Shown one piece after another: positions 1 through 6,233 of a DNA stretch of 9,925 nucleotides (its first letter is position 1; the number at the start of each line of letters is the position of its first letter). The notes under the pieces were generated by a model that had not been told where the DNA came from, made no database searches, and saw nothing but the letters and a program-made list of their open reading frames with translations. The position numbers and the translations under genes are program-made. The stretch is from a bacterium. Its GTDB lineage: Bacteria > SM23-31 > JAUVVT01. Location of the stretch: positions 1 to 9,925 of the forward strand of contig JAUWXV010000134.1 of the NCBI GenBank assembly GCA_030616165.1, read 5' to 3'.

Positions 1-380
1 GCTGTACTATTAGAATTCACGATATGTTTTTCCTCCGGCTCCCATATATTAAATCTGCTTCTTTTCAGTCCATCGAGGGATTTTAATTCAGAATGAAGGA
101 GTTCGTGATTTTCTTCATCAACAATTGGAACTATAACCTCCCCATTTTTTTCTATAAAATTTTTAATTATAGGGAAAGTGTCCACTTCGCAGCAGAAAGA
201 TGAGAGATATATATGTATTGTTTTGGCATTAATATATTCTAACAGAGAATATAGATTTTTTTCAATCAGTCTATTTTTCCGTTGTAGTTCTTCTTTAGAG
301 CTCTTATCCGCGATATCTCTAATCTTTTTTCTGATATCCTTTTTTTCTTTTAGTATTAATTGGTAATTTTCTGTAATCAT
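1..380 (-). CDS. 5-formyltetrahydrofolate cyclo-ligase (MTHFS/YgfA family), C-terminus outside the window
   Basis: This reading frame starts at the ATG at 380-378 and stays open to the window edge, giving 126 codons of a family that is usually about 180-200 residues. The family converts 5-formyl-THF to 5,10-methenyl-THF in the cytoplasm using ATP, which salvages the inhibitory folate. Seen in the translation: a basic N-terminal helix with KKDIRKKIR (residues 13-21), a CEVDT motif (64-68) followed by a hydrophobic helix, the strand EVIVPIVD (81-88), and NIWEP (111-115), which corresponds to the family's Ile-x-Glu-Pro substrate loop. Their order and spacing match the family, so the assignment is fairly secure although the last third, with the glycine-rich ATP loop, is not in the window. 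It lies 39 bp downstream of hemL on the same strand and may be cotranscribed. The Shine-Dalgarno site is weak (only AAAG just before the ATG). Confidence 0.8.
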   Translation of the reverse strand, partial: MITENYQLILKEKKDIRKKIRDIADKSSKEELQRKNRLIEKNLYSLLEYINAKTIHIYLSSFCCEVDTFPIIKNFIEKNGEVIVPIVDEENHELLHSELKSLDGLKRSRFNIWEPEEKHIVNSNST

Positions 381-419
381 CTTTGACAATCTCGATGTAA
401 AAGTTTTAAAAAAATTGCA

Positions 420-1715
420 TCATTTCAATAAGTTTAATGCTTCGTAGTTAGCTTTTACAGTAGTTTCAATATCCTCTTCAGAATGGGCAGAGGAAATAAA
501 CGTTGATTCAAACCGGGATGGGGGAAGATATATTCCCATTTTCAGCATCAAATGATAGTAATTTTTAAATTTTTCAATATCAGAATTCGTTGCTGAAGTA
601 AAATCTTTAACTCGATTTTCGGAAAAAAATAGAGTTGCCATTGAACCGACCCGATTATATTGAATCTTTATTCCTAACTTTTCACTGTTTTCGGATATGT
701 CCTCTTCGAGCATTTTTGATTTTTCTTCTAATTTTTCATAAAATCCTTCTTCGGATAAAGCGAGAAGTGTTTCATATCCTGCATGCATAGCCAGCGGATT
801 TCCAGAGAGTGTTCCTGCTTGATAGACAGGACCATCAGGTGCTATGTAATCCATAATCTCTGTTCTTCCACCGTAAGCGCCAACTGGCAGTCCCCCGCCA
901 ATGATTTTACCAAGTGTTGTTAGGTCAGGCATAATGTTATATAGTTGCTGGGCTCCTCCTTTCGATACCCTGAATCCAGTGATTACTTCATCGAATATAA
1001 GAATAATTCCATTATCCTCTGTAAGTTTACTTAAGGATTCAAGAAATCCATTTTCGGGCAAAATGACACCCATATTTCCTGCTATTGGTTCGACTATTAC
1101 CGCAGCCACTTGATTTTCTATTCCTTTAATAACGGTTTTGACCGAGTCAATATCGTTAAAGTTTGCTACTATTGTATCGGAAGCAGTCCCTTTTGTAATT
1201 CCTTGACTGTCTGGAACACCAAGAGTAAGTGCACCTGAGCCAGCCTTGATGAGAAATGAATCCCCATGTCCATGATAACAGCCGCAAAATTTCACAATTT
1301 TTTCTCTTCCGGTAAATCCCCTCGCAAGCCTGACAGCACTCATTGTTGCTTCAGTTCCAGAATTGACCATTCTTACCTTTTCAATTGAAGGAACCATCTT
1401 AACTATAAGGGATGCAAGTTTTGTTTCGATATCCGTTGGTGCACCAAAACTTGTGCCATCTTCAATTATATTTTTCAAGGTCTTGACAATCCTCGGGTGG
1501 GCATGACCAAGTATCATAGGTCCCCAGGAACAAACATAGTCGATAAACTCTATTCCATCTTCAGAATATATCTTTGAGCCCTTCGCTCTCTTTATGAATA
1601 TCGGATTACCTCCAACAGAACGAAATGCCCTTGCTGGACTGTTTACACCTCCCGATATATATTTTATTGATTCAGAGTAAAGTAATGTAGATTTTTCTAT
1701 ATTGAAATTTTGCAT
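420..1715 (-). CDS. hemL: Glutamate-1-semialdehyde 2,1-aminomutase
   Basis: HemL is a PLP enzyme that isomerises glutamate-1-semialdehyde to 5-aminolevulinate, the last step of the C5 route to tetrapyrroles. The 431-residue length equals that of normal HemL. Visible motifs are the N-terminal SGGVNSPARAF (21-31), NSGTEATMSAVRLAR (118-132), which binds the cofactor phosphate, CGCYHGHGD (144-152), FDEVITGFR (241-249) with the PLP-ring aspartate D242, and TLGKIIGGGLPVGAYGG (267-283), in which K270 should be the Schiff-base lysine. SGNPLAM near the C-terminus is also typical. HemL rather than another class III aminotransferase is supported by this full motif set and by hemB just upstream. No strong Shine-Dalgarno site precedes the ATG (upstream is A/T only). 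No frameshift or missing key residue was seen. The gap to hemB is 140 bp and contains a long palindrome, so cotranscription with hemB is likely but not certain. Confidence 0.97.
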   Translation of the reverse strand: MQNFNIEKSTLLYSESIKYISGGVNSPARAFRSVGGNPIFIKRAKGSKIYSEDGIEFIDYVCSWGPMILGHAHPRIVKTLKNIIEDGTSFGAPTDIETKLASLIVKMVPSIEKVRMVNSGTEATMSAVRLARGFTGREKIVKFCGCYHGHGDSFLIKAGSGALTLGVPDSQGITKGTASDTIVANFNDIDSVKTVIKGIENQVAAVIVEPIAGNMGVILPENGFLESLSKLTEDNGIILIFDEVITGFRVSKGGAQQLYNIMPDLTTLGKIIGGGLPVGAYGGRTEIMDYIAPDGPVYQAGTLSGNPLAMHAGYETLLALSEEGFYEKLEEKSKMLEEDISENSEKLGIKIQYNRVGSMATLFFSENRVKDFTSATNSDIEKFKNYYHLMLKMGIYLPPSRFESTFISSAHSEEDIETTVKANYEALNLLK

Positions 1716-1780
1716 TTTTTAATTTTTTATAATAGAACTCGAGTGAATATATGAAATATGAGAAAAGAAAACTTTAAATT

Positions 1781-1820
1781 ATTTTTAATTCATCCCGAGC
1801 AATCGGGATGAATTAAAAAT
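1781..1820. repeat. Perfect 18-bp palindromic element with GCAA loop
   Basis: Positions 1781-1798 are the exact reverse complement of 1803-1820, separated by the tetranucleotide GCAA (1799-1802). The GC-rich core is CATCCCGA-GCAA-TCGGGATG, and the outer arms are A/T. It lies in the 140-bp gap between hemB and hemL. On neither strand is the stem followed by a convincing T-run, so a simple intrinsic terminator is not the best reading. A dispersed palindromic repeat, or an mRNA processing or stability hairpin between two cistrons, fits better. The core CCCGA-N4-TCGGG recurs in the hairpin at 4940-4965, which supports a repeat family. Confidence 0.75.
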
Positions 1821-1855
1821 GGATAAATTTCTCCTCACAATAGGATGAATATAAT

Positions 1856-2833
1856 TTAAAATTTTGTTAATAATTCAACTGCCTTTTTAGCAAAGTATGT
1901 TATTATGATATCTGCTCCTGCTCTTTTTATAGATGTAAGGACTTCGATTATAATATTATTTTCATCTATCCAGCCCATTCTTGCTCCTGCTTTAATCATA
2001 GAATATTCACCAGATACATTGTAGGCAGCGATTGGGATATTGAATTTTTCTTTAGCCCTTCGAATTATATCAAGGTATGCAAGAGCAGGCTTAATCATGA
2101 CGATGTCAGCACCCTCTTCGATGTCTAAGGCAATTTCTCTCATTGCTTCATCTGAGTTCGGTGGGTCCATCTGATACGATTTTCTGTCTCCAAATTTAGG
2201 TACAGATTCCGCTGCTTCTCGAAATGGTCCATAAAAAGCGGATGCATATTTTACAGAATATGACAAAATAGGTATTTGATTAAAACCACATTCATCAAGA
2301 GCAGTTCTGATTTTTTTCACTCTTCCATCCATCATATCAGATGGAGCAACTATGTCGGCACCTGCTTTAGAATGGGAAACTGCCATTTTTGCGAGAAGTT
2401 CAAGCGTTTGGTCATTATCAACATCGTTATTTACAATCACTCCACAGTGACCGTGGTCTGTATATTCACAGAGGCAAACATCTGTAATTATTATTAGTTC
2501 TGGGACCTCCTTCTTTATTTGACTCACAGCCCTCTGGATTATTCCTTTATCGGAATATCCTTCAGAACCAAGAGAATCTTTCTTTTCGGGGATTCCAAAT
2601 AGAATTATACCTGGTATTCCTAATTCATATACTATTTTACACTCCTCGACAATGTTATCAATAGACATCTGAAAAACGTCCGGCATTGCATTTATCTCAT
2701 TTTTTACCCCTTTTCCCGGACAAACAAAAAGAGGATAAATAAAATCATCAACAGAAACTTTTGTTTCTGCTGTTATTCTGCGTAAGCGTTCATTCTTCCG
2801 CAGTCTTCGAAGTCTTGTTATTGGGTATCCCAT
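1856..2833 (-). CDS. hemB: Porphobilinogen synthase (5-aminolevulinate dehydratase), zinc type
   Basis: HemB condenses two 5-aminolevulinate molecules into porphobilinogen, the first pyrrole of heme, siroheme and corrinoids; it is a cytoplasmic TIM-barrel enzyme. The length of 325 residues is normal. Seen: the N-terminal arm [13 protein letters not shown] (7-19), the zinc site C120, C122 and C130 inside [14 protein letters not shown] (118-131), the first active-site lysine K195 in [13 protein letters not shown], and the Schiff-base lysine K248 in [11 protein letters not shown]. The three cysteines mark the Zn-dependent class, as opposed to the Asp-rich Mg/K-dependent class of many alphaproteobacteria. 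It is the first gene of a minus-strand series with hemL and a folate cyclo-ligase. A consensus-like promoter lies about 50 bp upstream. No purine-rich ribosome site is visible directly before the ATG. Confidence 0.97.
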   Translation of the reverse strand: MGYPITRLRRLRKNERLRRITAETKVSVDDFIYPLFVCPGKGVKNEINAMPDVFQMSIDNIVEECKIVYELGIPGIILFGIPEKKDSLGSEGYSDKGIIQRAVSQIKKEVPELIIITDVCLCEYTDHGHCGVIVNNDVDNDQTLELLAKMAVSHSKAGADIVAPSDMMDGRVKKIRTALDECGFNQIPILSYSVKYASAFYGPFREAAESVPKFGDRKSYQMDPPNSDEAMREIALDIEEGADIVMIKPALAYLDIIRRAKEKFNIPIAAYNVSGEYSMIKAGARMGWIDENNIIIEVLTSIKRAGADIIITYFAKKAVELLTKF

Positions 2834-2882
2834 CTTGTTGTTATTTATAATTTATTATAGTTAATAAATTTATTTTATTAAA

Positions 2883-2909
2883 ATTATATCAAAAATATAA
2901 AAATGTCAA
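2883..2909 (-). promoter_or_regulatory. Sigma-70-type promoter for hemB
   Basis: On the minus strand, TTGACA (2909-2904) is followed 15 nt later by TATAAT (2888-2883), both perfect consensus hexamers. TGA directly before the -10 forms an extended -10 element (TGnTATAAT), which may compensate for the short spacer. The predicted start point near 2875 would give a leader of about 40 nt before the hemB ATG. In such AT-rich DNA, chance TATAAT is common, but a perfect TTGACA so close is not. Confidence 0.55.
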
Positions 2910-3006
2910 GTATATTATATTTTGTAATTTTTTCAAAAAAAACGAAAATAGTTTTGAACTTGAAATTTAAAACTTTTTGATTACATTATATACAAGGAAA
3001 TTCACA

Positions 3007-3216
3007 TTCTGTAAAAACATGGATGATGTTAATAATTTAATTTGGGAAACACCTATTAAAAGTCAGATGCAGGCTCTTATCTAGAGGTTTGGTACTAATG
3101 TTAATTTGGGATATATACTTCCCGATGGAATTTAAACCTTGGAGGCTTTAAGACGAGGACTTAGAGGGGATACTTTTAAAAGGGCTTATTTAGAAAATAG
3201 AGAATTGAAATCTTGA
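3007..3216 (+). pseudogene. Remnant of phosphosulfolactate synthase (ComA family), C-terminal part
   Basis: Reading the frame of the ATG at 3019 gives a peptide that matches the C-terminal quarter of ComA/phosphosulfolactate synthase: NNLIWETPIKSQMQALI, stop, RFGTNVNLGYILPDGI, stop, TLEALRRGLRGDTFKRAY, ending at TGA 3214-3216. The family pattern is IxEAPxKxQQ..lI..(F)G.xVNLxnI..(D)ev..LEtLRrGLRGDT, which I recall from the methanogen enzyme. The two internal stops are TAG at 3082-3084 and TAA at 3133-3135. The homology appears to begin near 3007 (CKNMDDVNNLIWE). The other ~190 residues of a ~250-residue enzyme are missing upstream, where the DNA is AT-rich and unrecognisable. The intact enzyme adds sulfite to phosphoenolpyruvate (coenzyme M and sulfolactate biosynthesis). 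With two nonsense codons and a deleted N-terminus this should be non-functional. Frame is preserved throughout, suggesting fairly recent decay. Confidence 0.8.
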
Positions 3217-3289
3217 ATTTATTATATTCAAAATTAGCATTTTTGGTTTCCCCCCAAATAATTGCATAATTCTAAAGTAGGCTATTTTT

Positions 3290-4006
3290 ATGGGATTTTT
3301 AAAAAATACATTTTTGAGAGATTGGGGAATAAAAAATATTGATGGATCACTAAAGTTTGACAGAGAATTGTTCAATATTTTCCTTTCTTCGGTTGAAGAT
3401 CCGCTCCCGAATTTTCAAGGTCCGGAACACCTTAAACTGGGACGGGGCAAAGATCATCCAAAATACGGAAGATGGGTATATGCATTTGCGAAGTATTACA
3501 AACCTGATATAATTGCAGAAGTTGGTACGTATGCTGGAGGTACTGCCGTGGGCTGGTCGAGAGCATTGGTGGAAAATACTAAAGGAAGGTTGATTTGTAT
3601 TGACAACGATTCATATACTGCCGGAATTTATCCAGAAATAACGAAAAAGAATCTTCAAAGTGTTGGTTTAAAAGAGAGCAGATTTGAATTGAAATGTGGA
3701 GATTCAAACGAAATATTGCCAGGAATGGCTCAAGAATTACAAGGACAAGTTGATATTTATTTAGTCGATGGCGATCATCGATATGAAGGTGCTTTAGCCG
3801 ATATAGAAAATGGTCTTCCAATGCTTAAAACTGGGGGTTTTATTCTGGTTCATGATGTCGATGTTAACAGGAAAATGGATGAAGCAACAGAAAATCATCC
3901 TTACCCTGTATATGAAGCATTTACAAAAGTAATCAATGATAACTGTTTTGAATGGTGTATTTTAAAGTTTATAAGAAAGCATTTGGGTATAATTAAAATT
4001 GCTTAA
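3290..4006 (+). CDS. Class I SAM-dependent methyltransferase (Methyltransf_24-like)
   Basis: The 238-residue protein has a Rossmann methyltransferase core. Motif I, AEVGTYAGGTAVGW (76-89), is the SAM-binding glycine-rich loop. The acidic end of strand 2 is LICIDND (101-107), the expected ribose contact. A GDSNEIL segment (138-144) contacts adenine in relatives, and VDGDHRYEGALADIENGLPMLKTGG (159-183) followed by FILVHDVD (184-191) is the hallmark post-core stretch of the Methyltransf_24 group; the DGDHxYEG and HD elements often coordinate a metal in catechol-type O-methyltransferases. The first ~50 residues are not recognised. No signal peptide or membrane segment is seen. The substrate cannot be told from sequence; sugar, antibiotic or small-phenol O-methylation are possible in the family. 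The gene stands alone 73 bp after a ComA remnant and 264 bp before a GroES gene, so context gives no clue. The start has only a poor ribosome site (AAGTAGG about 10 nt upstream). Confidence 0.85.
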   Translation: MGFLKNTFLRDWGIKNIDGSLKFDRELFNIFLSSVEDPLPNFQGPEHLKLGRGKDHPKYGRWVYAFAKYYKPDIIAEVGTYAGGTAVGWSRALVENTKGRLICIDNDSYTAGIYPEITKKNLQSVGLKESRFELKCGDSNEILPGMAQELQGQVDIYLVDGDHRYEGALADIENGLPMLKTGGFILVHDVDVNRKMDEATENHPYPVYEAFTKVINDNCFEWCILKFIRKHLGIIKIA

Positions 4007-4270
4007 AGCAGCATTTATGTTGAGATTATGAATTTAGTTCAGACAAAGTTCATCATCTAAATCTTCTCCCGTAACTTAAATTACTCATATATGAAATATT
4101 ATTTTAATATAACTGTCTTCTATTTTAATATCTTAAATTTTATGCTTGTAAAAACCAAATAACCTTTGTATTTTACTGAGAGACTCCATAAACTTCTTTC
4201 GTATTATAAGTTTGACTAAATAATAATTTAGGGGATTTTGATGTCGTTTTCAATTTTATAGGATTTTTAT
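4007..4270. other. Non-coding gap between methyltransferase and GroES-like gene
   Basis: This is 264 bp of A/T-rich sequence with stops in all plus-strand frames that I read. I saw no CIRCE inverted repeat (TTAGCACTC-N9-GAGTGCTAA), which often controls groES. I saw no paired consensus -35/-10 set, although TTGACT occurs at 4212-4217. An AGGA at 4261-4264 acts as the probable ribosome site for the next gene. Confidence 0.5.
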
Positions 4271-4639
4271 ATGGCTAAGATAGAAAAATTAATAGTTGTT
4301 GGAGACCGGGTTCTGATTGATCCTGATGAAGATAGAGAAAAGACAAACGCAGGTCTTTATCTTCCACCAACTGTTACGGAGAAGGAAAAGGTTCAAGGTG
4401 GGTATATTGTTAAGACAGGACCTGGATATCCTGTACCTGATTTTGATTCTCTGAATAATGAACCTTGGACTACTCCAAAAAGTGGGATGAAGTATATTCC
4501 CCTTCAGGCTAAAGAAGGAGATTATGTTCTATTTTTACGTAAATCTGCAATTGAAATTGAATTCGAAGAAAAAAAATATCTCATAGCGCCGCAATCGGCA
4601 ATTTTAGTGCTTGTTAGAAACGATTATCTTGAAGATTGA
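4271..4639 (+). CDS. GroES-like co-chaperonin (Cpn10 fold) with enlarged roof region
   Basis: Co-chaperonins cap GroEL in the cytoplasm. The 122-residue protein keeps the Cpn10 order: DRVLIDPDEDREKTNAGLYLPP (12-33), which contains the mobile loop normally contacting GroEL, then QGGYIVKTGPG (42-52), GDYVLFLRKSAIEIEFEEKKYLIAPQ (83-108) and SAILVLVRN (109-117). Canonical GroES has about 15 residues between GPG and GD; here there are 30 (residues 53-82), including an aromatic/proline-rich stretch with W66. The mobile loop ends in GLYLP instead of the usual GIxLP or GIVLP. No groEL follows, so it is an orphan copy. I recall similar ~125-residue proteins annotated as co-chaperone GroES in Bacteroidota-type genomes, usually alongside a standard groES elsewhere. 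Whether it caps GroEL or has another partner is unknown. AGGA lies 6 nt before the ATG. Confidence 0.85.
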   Translation: MAKIEKLIVVGDRVLIDPDEDREKTNAGLYLPPTVTEKEKVQGGYIVKTGPGYPVPDFDSLNNEPWTTPKSGMKYIPLQAKEGDYVLFLRKSAIEIEFEEKKYLIAPQSAILVLVRNDYLED

Positions 4640-4939
4640 AATCGTCATTATTGTATAAATTTTTTAAACGCTGCTTTATTTTAAATGAAATTTTCCTTGA
4701 CAAAAGAATTTCATAATATTAAATAATATCATATTTAAAAATCTGATTCTTAAAAAGACTTTTCTTCACAGATATTAAGAAAAGCATCCTTTTTGATGTT
4801 TATCAACATTTCATTTGTTTATTAGCCAAAGTCTTTCTGTAATATTTTTAAAATATATTCTAAATTTCTATATTATTGCAATAGGGTTTCACGGAAATAC
4901 TTTTTAATAATAATCAAAAATATCATTAGCAAATGTTGT

Positions 4940-4965
4940 CATTCCCCGAAGTTTCGGGGGGAATG
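4940..4965. repeat. Short imperfect palindrome, CCCGA-N4-TCGGG core
   Basis: CATTCCCCGA (4940-4949) pairs with TCGGGGGGAATG (4954-4965) across the four bases AGTT, with two extra G bulged on the right arm. It is one of the few G+C-rich spots in the 4640-5140 gap. The inner core, CCCGA-N4-TCGGG, is the same as in the 1781-1820 palindrome, and in both the core is bounded by an ATT/AAT-type arm. No T-run follows on the plus strand, so it is probably a dispersed repeat rather than a terminator. Confidence 0.55.
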
Positions 4966-5095
4966 TAAATACGGATAATTGTTTTAAGATGATTCTGCAA
5001 AAAGTCCAAATAATTTGTAATATAAATTAAAATTTACTTGACTTTTTTATATAAATAAAAATTCCCGATAAACCAAAAATAATAAAAACATAAGA

Positions 5096-5115
5096 AGGTT
5101 AGAAGTACATAACCT
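5096..5115 (+). other. Small hairpin in the leader of the TIM-barrel gene
   Basis: AGGTTA (5096-5101) and TAACCT (5110-5115) form a 6-bp stem with an 8-nt loop, ending 12 nt before the GGAGG ribosome site. It could influence translation, but a stem this short may be chance. Confidence 0.25.
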
Positions 5116-5127
5116 GATTAATTTAAT

Positions 5128-5132
5128 GGAGG
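5128..5132 (+). promoter_or_regulatory. Ribosome binding site GGAGG that fixes the start at 5141
   Basis: GGAGG lies 8 nt before the ATG at 5141 and overlaps the in-frame ATG at 5126, which therefore cannot be the start served by this site. It is the strongest Shine-Dalgarno match in the window. Confidence 0.85.
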
Positions 5133-5140
5133 TTTTAAAT

Positions 5141-6076
5141 ATGGAAAAATCTGAAAGAGTAACCAGACGTAGTTTTATAAAAAAAGCTGCCGCTGGGGCA
5201 GCAGGGATTGCGGTAGCCACTCAATTGGGAGGGAATAGAATTAATGCTGAAGAAGCAAAACCCCAATATCCGCTCCTCATAACTGCAATGGATGGAGTTC
5301 TAAGGCAAAGAGCCAAAGTAGAAAGTATAGAAATTGCATATAAAGTAGGAATGGATGGTTTACAAGTTCAATATGTTCCTGATTTGAAAAATCCTGATTC
5401 ATTGAGACATAAATCGGTGGAGATTGCATACCGTAATGCTGCTCATCAATATGGTGTTCAGATTAGTTCATTGTGTATTGGTGCTTTGGGGAGTACACCA
5501 CTAAAATCCGAACCAGCGGGTGTTGTATGGGTGATGGAGGCAATTAAGTGTGCACGAAACCTCGGTTCTAAGGTTATCCTGCTTCCCATACTTGGTGGAG
5601 GTCACCTTGAGACGGAGGAGGAATTCAAACGTCTTATCGCTGTATTAAAACAACTTGCCCCTCATGCAGGTGATGAGGGAATAGTTTTAGGATTAGAATG
5701 CTGGATAAGCGCTGAAGACCAGTTAAGGATTGTAAATGAGGTTGCTCATCCTGCGGTGAAGGTTTATTATGACCCAAGAAATGCATTAGGAAGGGGCTTT
5801 GAACCCCTTGAAGAAATTCCTCTGCTTGGAGAACATATCTGTGAAGTCCACGTGAAAAATGGCAGAAATCTAATGAGGGTAAAGGAGATACTGAGAAAGC
5901 CTACAAGCACAGGTCGTAAAGAGGGATTAGATCAACCTGCAATTGCAGGCCAGTTAAAGAAAATTGGTTATAAGGGATGGATATCACTTGAGACATCAGT
6001 TGTCAGTGGTGACCCAATTGCTGATGCTATTGATAACATTGCTTATGTAAGAGAGGTATTTAATATTTTTGAATAG
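5141..6076 (+). CDS. Tat-exported sugar phosphate isomerase/epimerase-like TIM-barrel protein
   Basis: The start is placed at the second in-frame ATG (311 residues), because a GGAGG site lies 8 nt before it and overlaps the earlier ATG. The N-terminus has a Tat signal, VTRRSFIKKAAAGAAGIAVA (7-26): twin arginines R9-R10, a short hydrophobic stretch and INA (34-36) as a possible cleavage site. The mature part belongs to the xylose isomerase-like TIM barrel (AP endonuclease 2, PF01261). Residues expected to bind the divalent metal are E186 (GLECW), D211 (YYDPRNAL), H237 (EVHVKNG) and E284 (SLETS), one per late barrel strand, as in active family members. It therefore looks catalytically competent and exported to the periplasm. 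The substrate is unknown; sugars or inositol derivatives are typical. It is a single-gene unit convergent with a DUF362 gene. Confidence 0.85.
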   Translation: MEKSERVTRRSFIKKAAAGAAGIAVATQLGGNRINAEEAKPQYPLLITAMDGVLRQRAKVESIEIAYKVGMDGLQVQYVPDLKNPDSLRHKSVEIAYRNAAHQYGVQISSLCIGALGSTPLKSEPAGVVWVMEAIKCARNLGSKVILLPILGGGHLETEEEFKRLIAVLKQLAPHAGDEGIVLGLECWISAEDQLRIVNEVAHPAVKVYYDPRNALGRGFEPLEEIPLLGEHICEVHVKNGRNLMRVKEILRKPTSTGRKEGLDQPAIAGQLKKIGYKGWISLETSVVSGDPIADAIDNIAYVREVFNIFE

Positions 6077-6171
6077 TTTTGATAATTTAATTTTTTTATA
6101 AAAATATTAACCTGATCGGATAAATTTTACTTTTTTTAAATTCTGTTTTAAGAATTTTTGTCCTTATGAAA

Positions 6172-6210
6172 GCAGGCAGTCTTAAAAATTTATAGTTTAT
6201 GATTGCCTGC
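6172..6210. terminator. Probable bidirectional terminator between convergent genes
   Basis: GCAGGCAGTC (6172-6181) pairs with GATTGCCTGC (6201-6210) through ten positions with one G-T pair, then one mismatch and four A/T pairs, leaving a 9-nt loop. It is the only G+C-rich hairpin in the 157-bp gap between the stops at 6076 (plus) and 6234 (minus). On the plus strand a T-rich run begins about 7 nt after the stem, which is not ideal. Position between convergent genes supports termination from both sides. Confidence 0.5.
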
Positions 6211-6233
6211 CGTAATACTTTTATTTTAGTTAT

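Larger units (their letters stand above)
4640..5140. other. About 500 bp AT-rich non-coding region
   Basis: No plus-strand frame contains a recognisable or long open frame, and no tRNA-like cloverleaf was seen. It carries an A/T-only inverted repeat (4759-4766 with 4777-4784, CTTTTCTT/AAGAAAAG) followed by a T-run, which could be a weak terminator for the GroES-like gene. It also holds the palindrome at 4940-4965, a small hairpin at 5096-5115, and the ribosome site of the next gene at 5128-5132. No confident promoter was found; TTGACT at 5038-5043 lacks a properly spaced -10. Confidence 0.5.

Noticed and set aside
178-366. Short plus-strand open frame
   Set aside because: It lies opposite the cyclo-ligase frame, which has clear family motifs; the plus-strand translation is low-complexity Ser/Phe/Ile.
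901-1113. Plus-strand open frame inside hemL
   Set aside because: It is antisense to a fully conserved hemL and has no recognisable motif or ribosome site.
1781-1820. Palindrome as an intrinsic terminator after hemB
   Set aside because: The stem is followed by mixed A/T sequence, not a T-run, on both strands, and hemL continues in the same direction.
3082-3135. Reading TAG and TAA in the ComA remnant as recoded sense codons
   Set aside because: TAG, TAA and TGA all end intact genes in this window, and most of the ComA protein is missing upstream, so decay explains it better.
4205-4270. Heat-shock (CIRCE) or sigma-32 control before the GroES-like gene
   Set aside because: No CIRCE inverted repeat and no CTTGAA/CCCCAT-type pair is visible; only an isolated TTGACT at 4212 was found.
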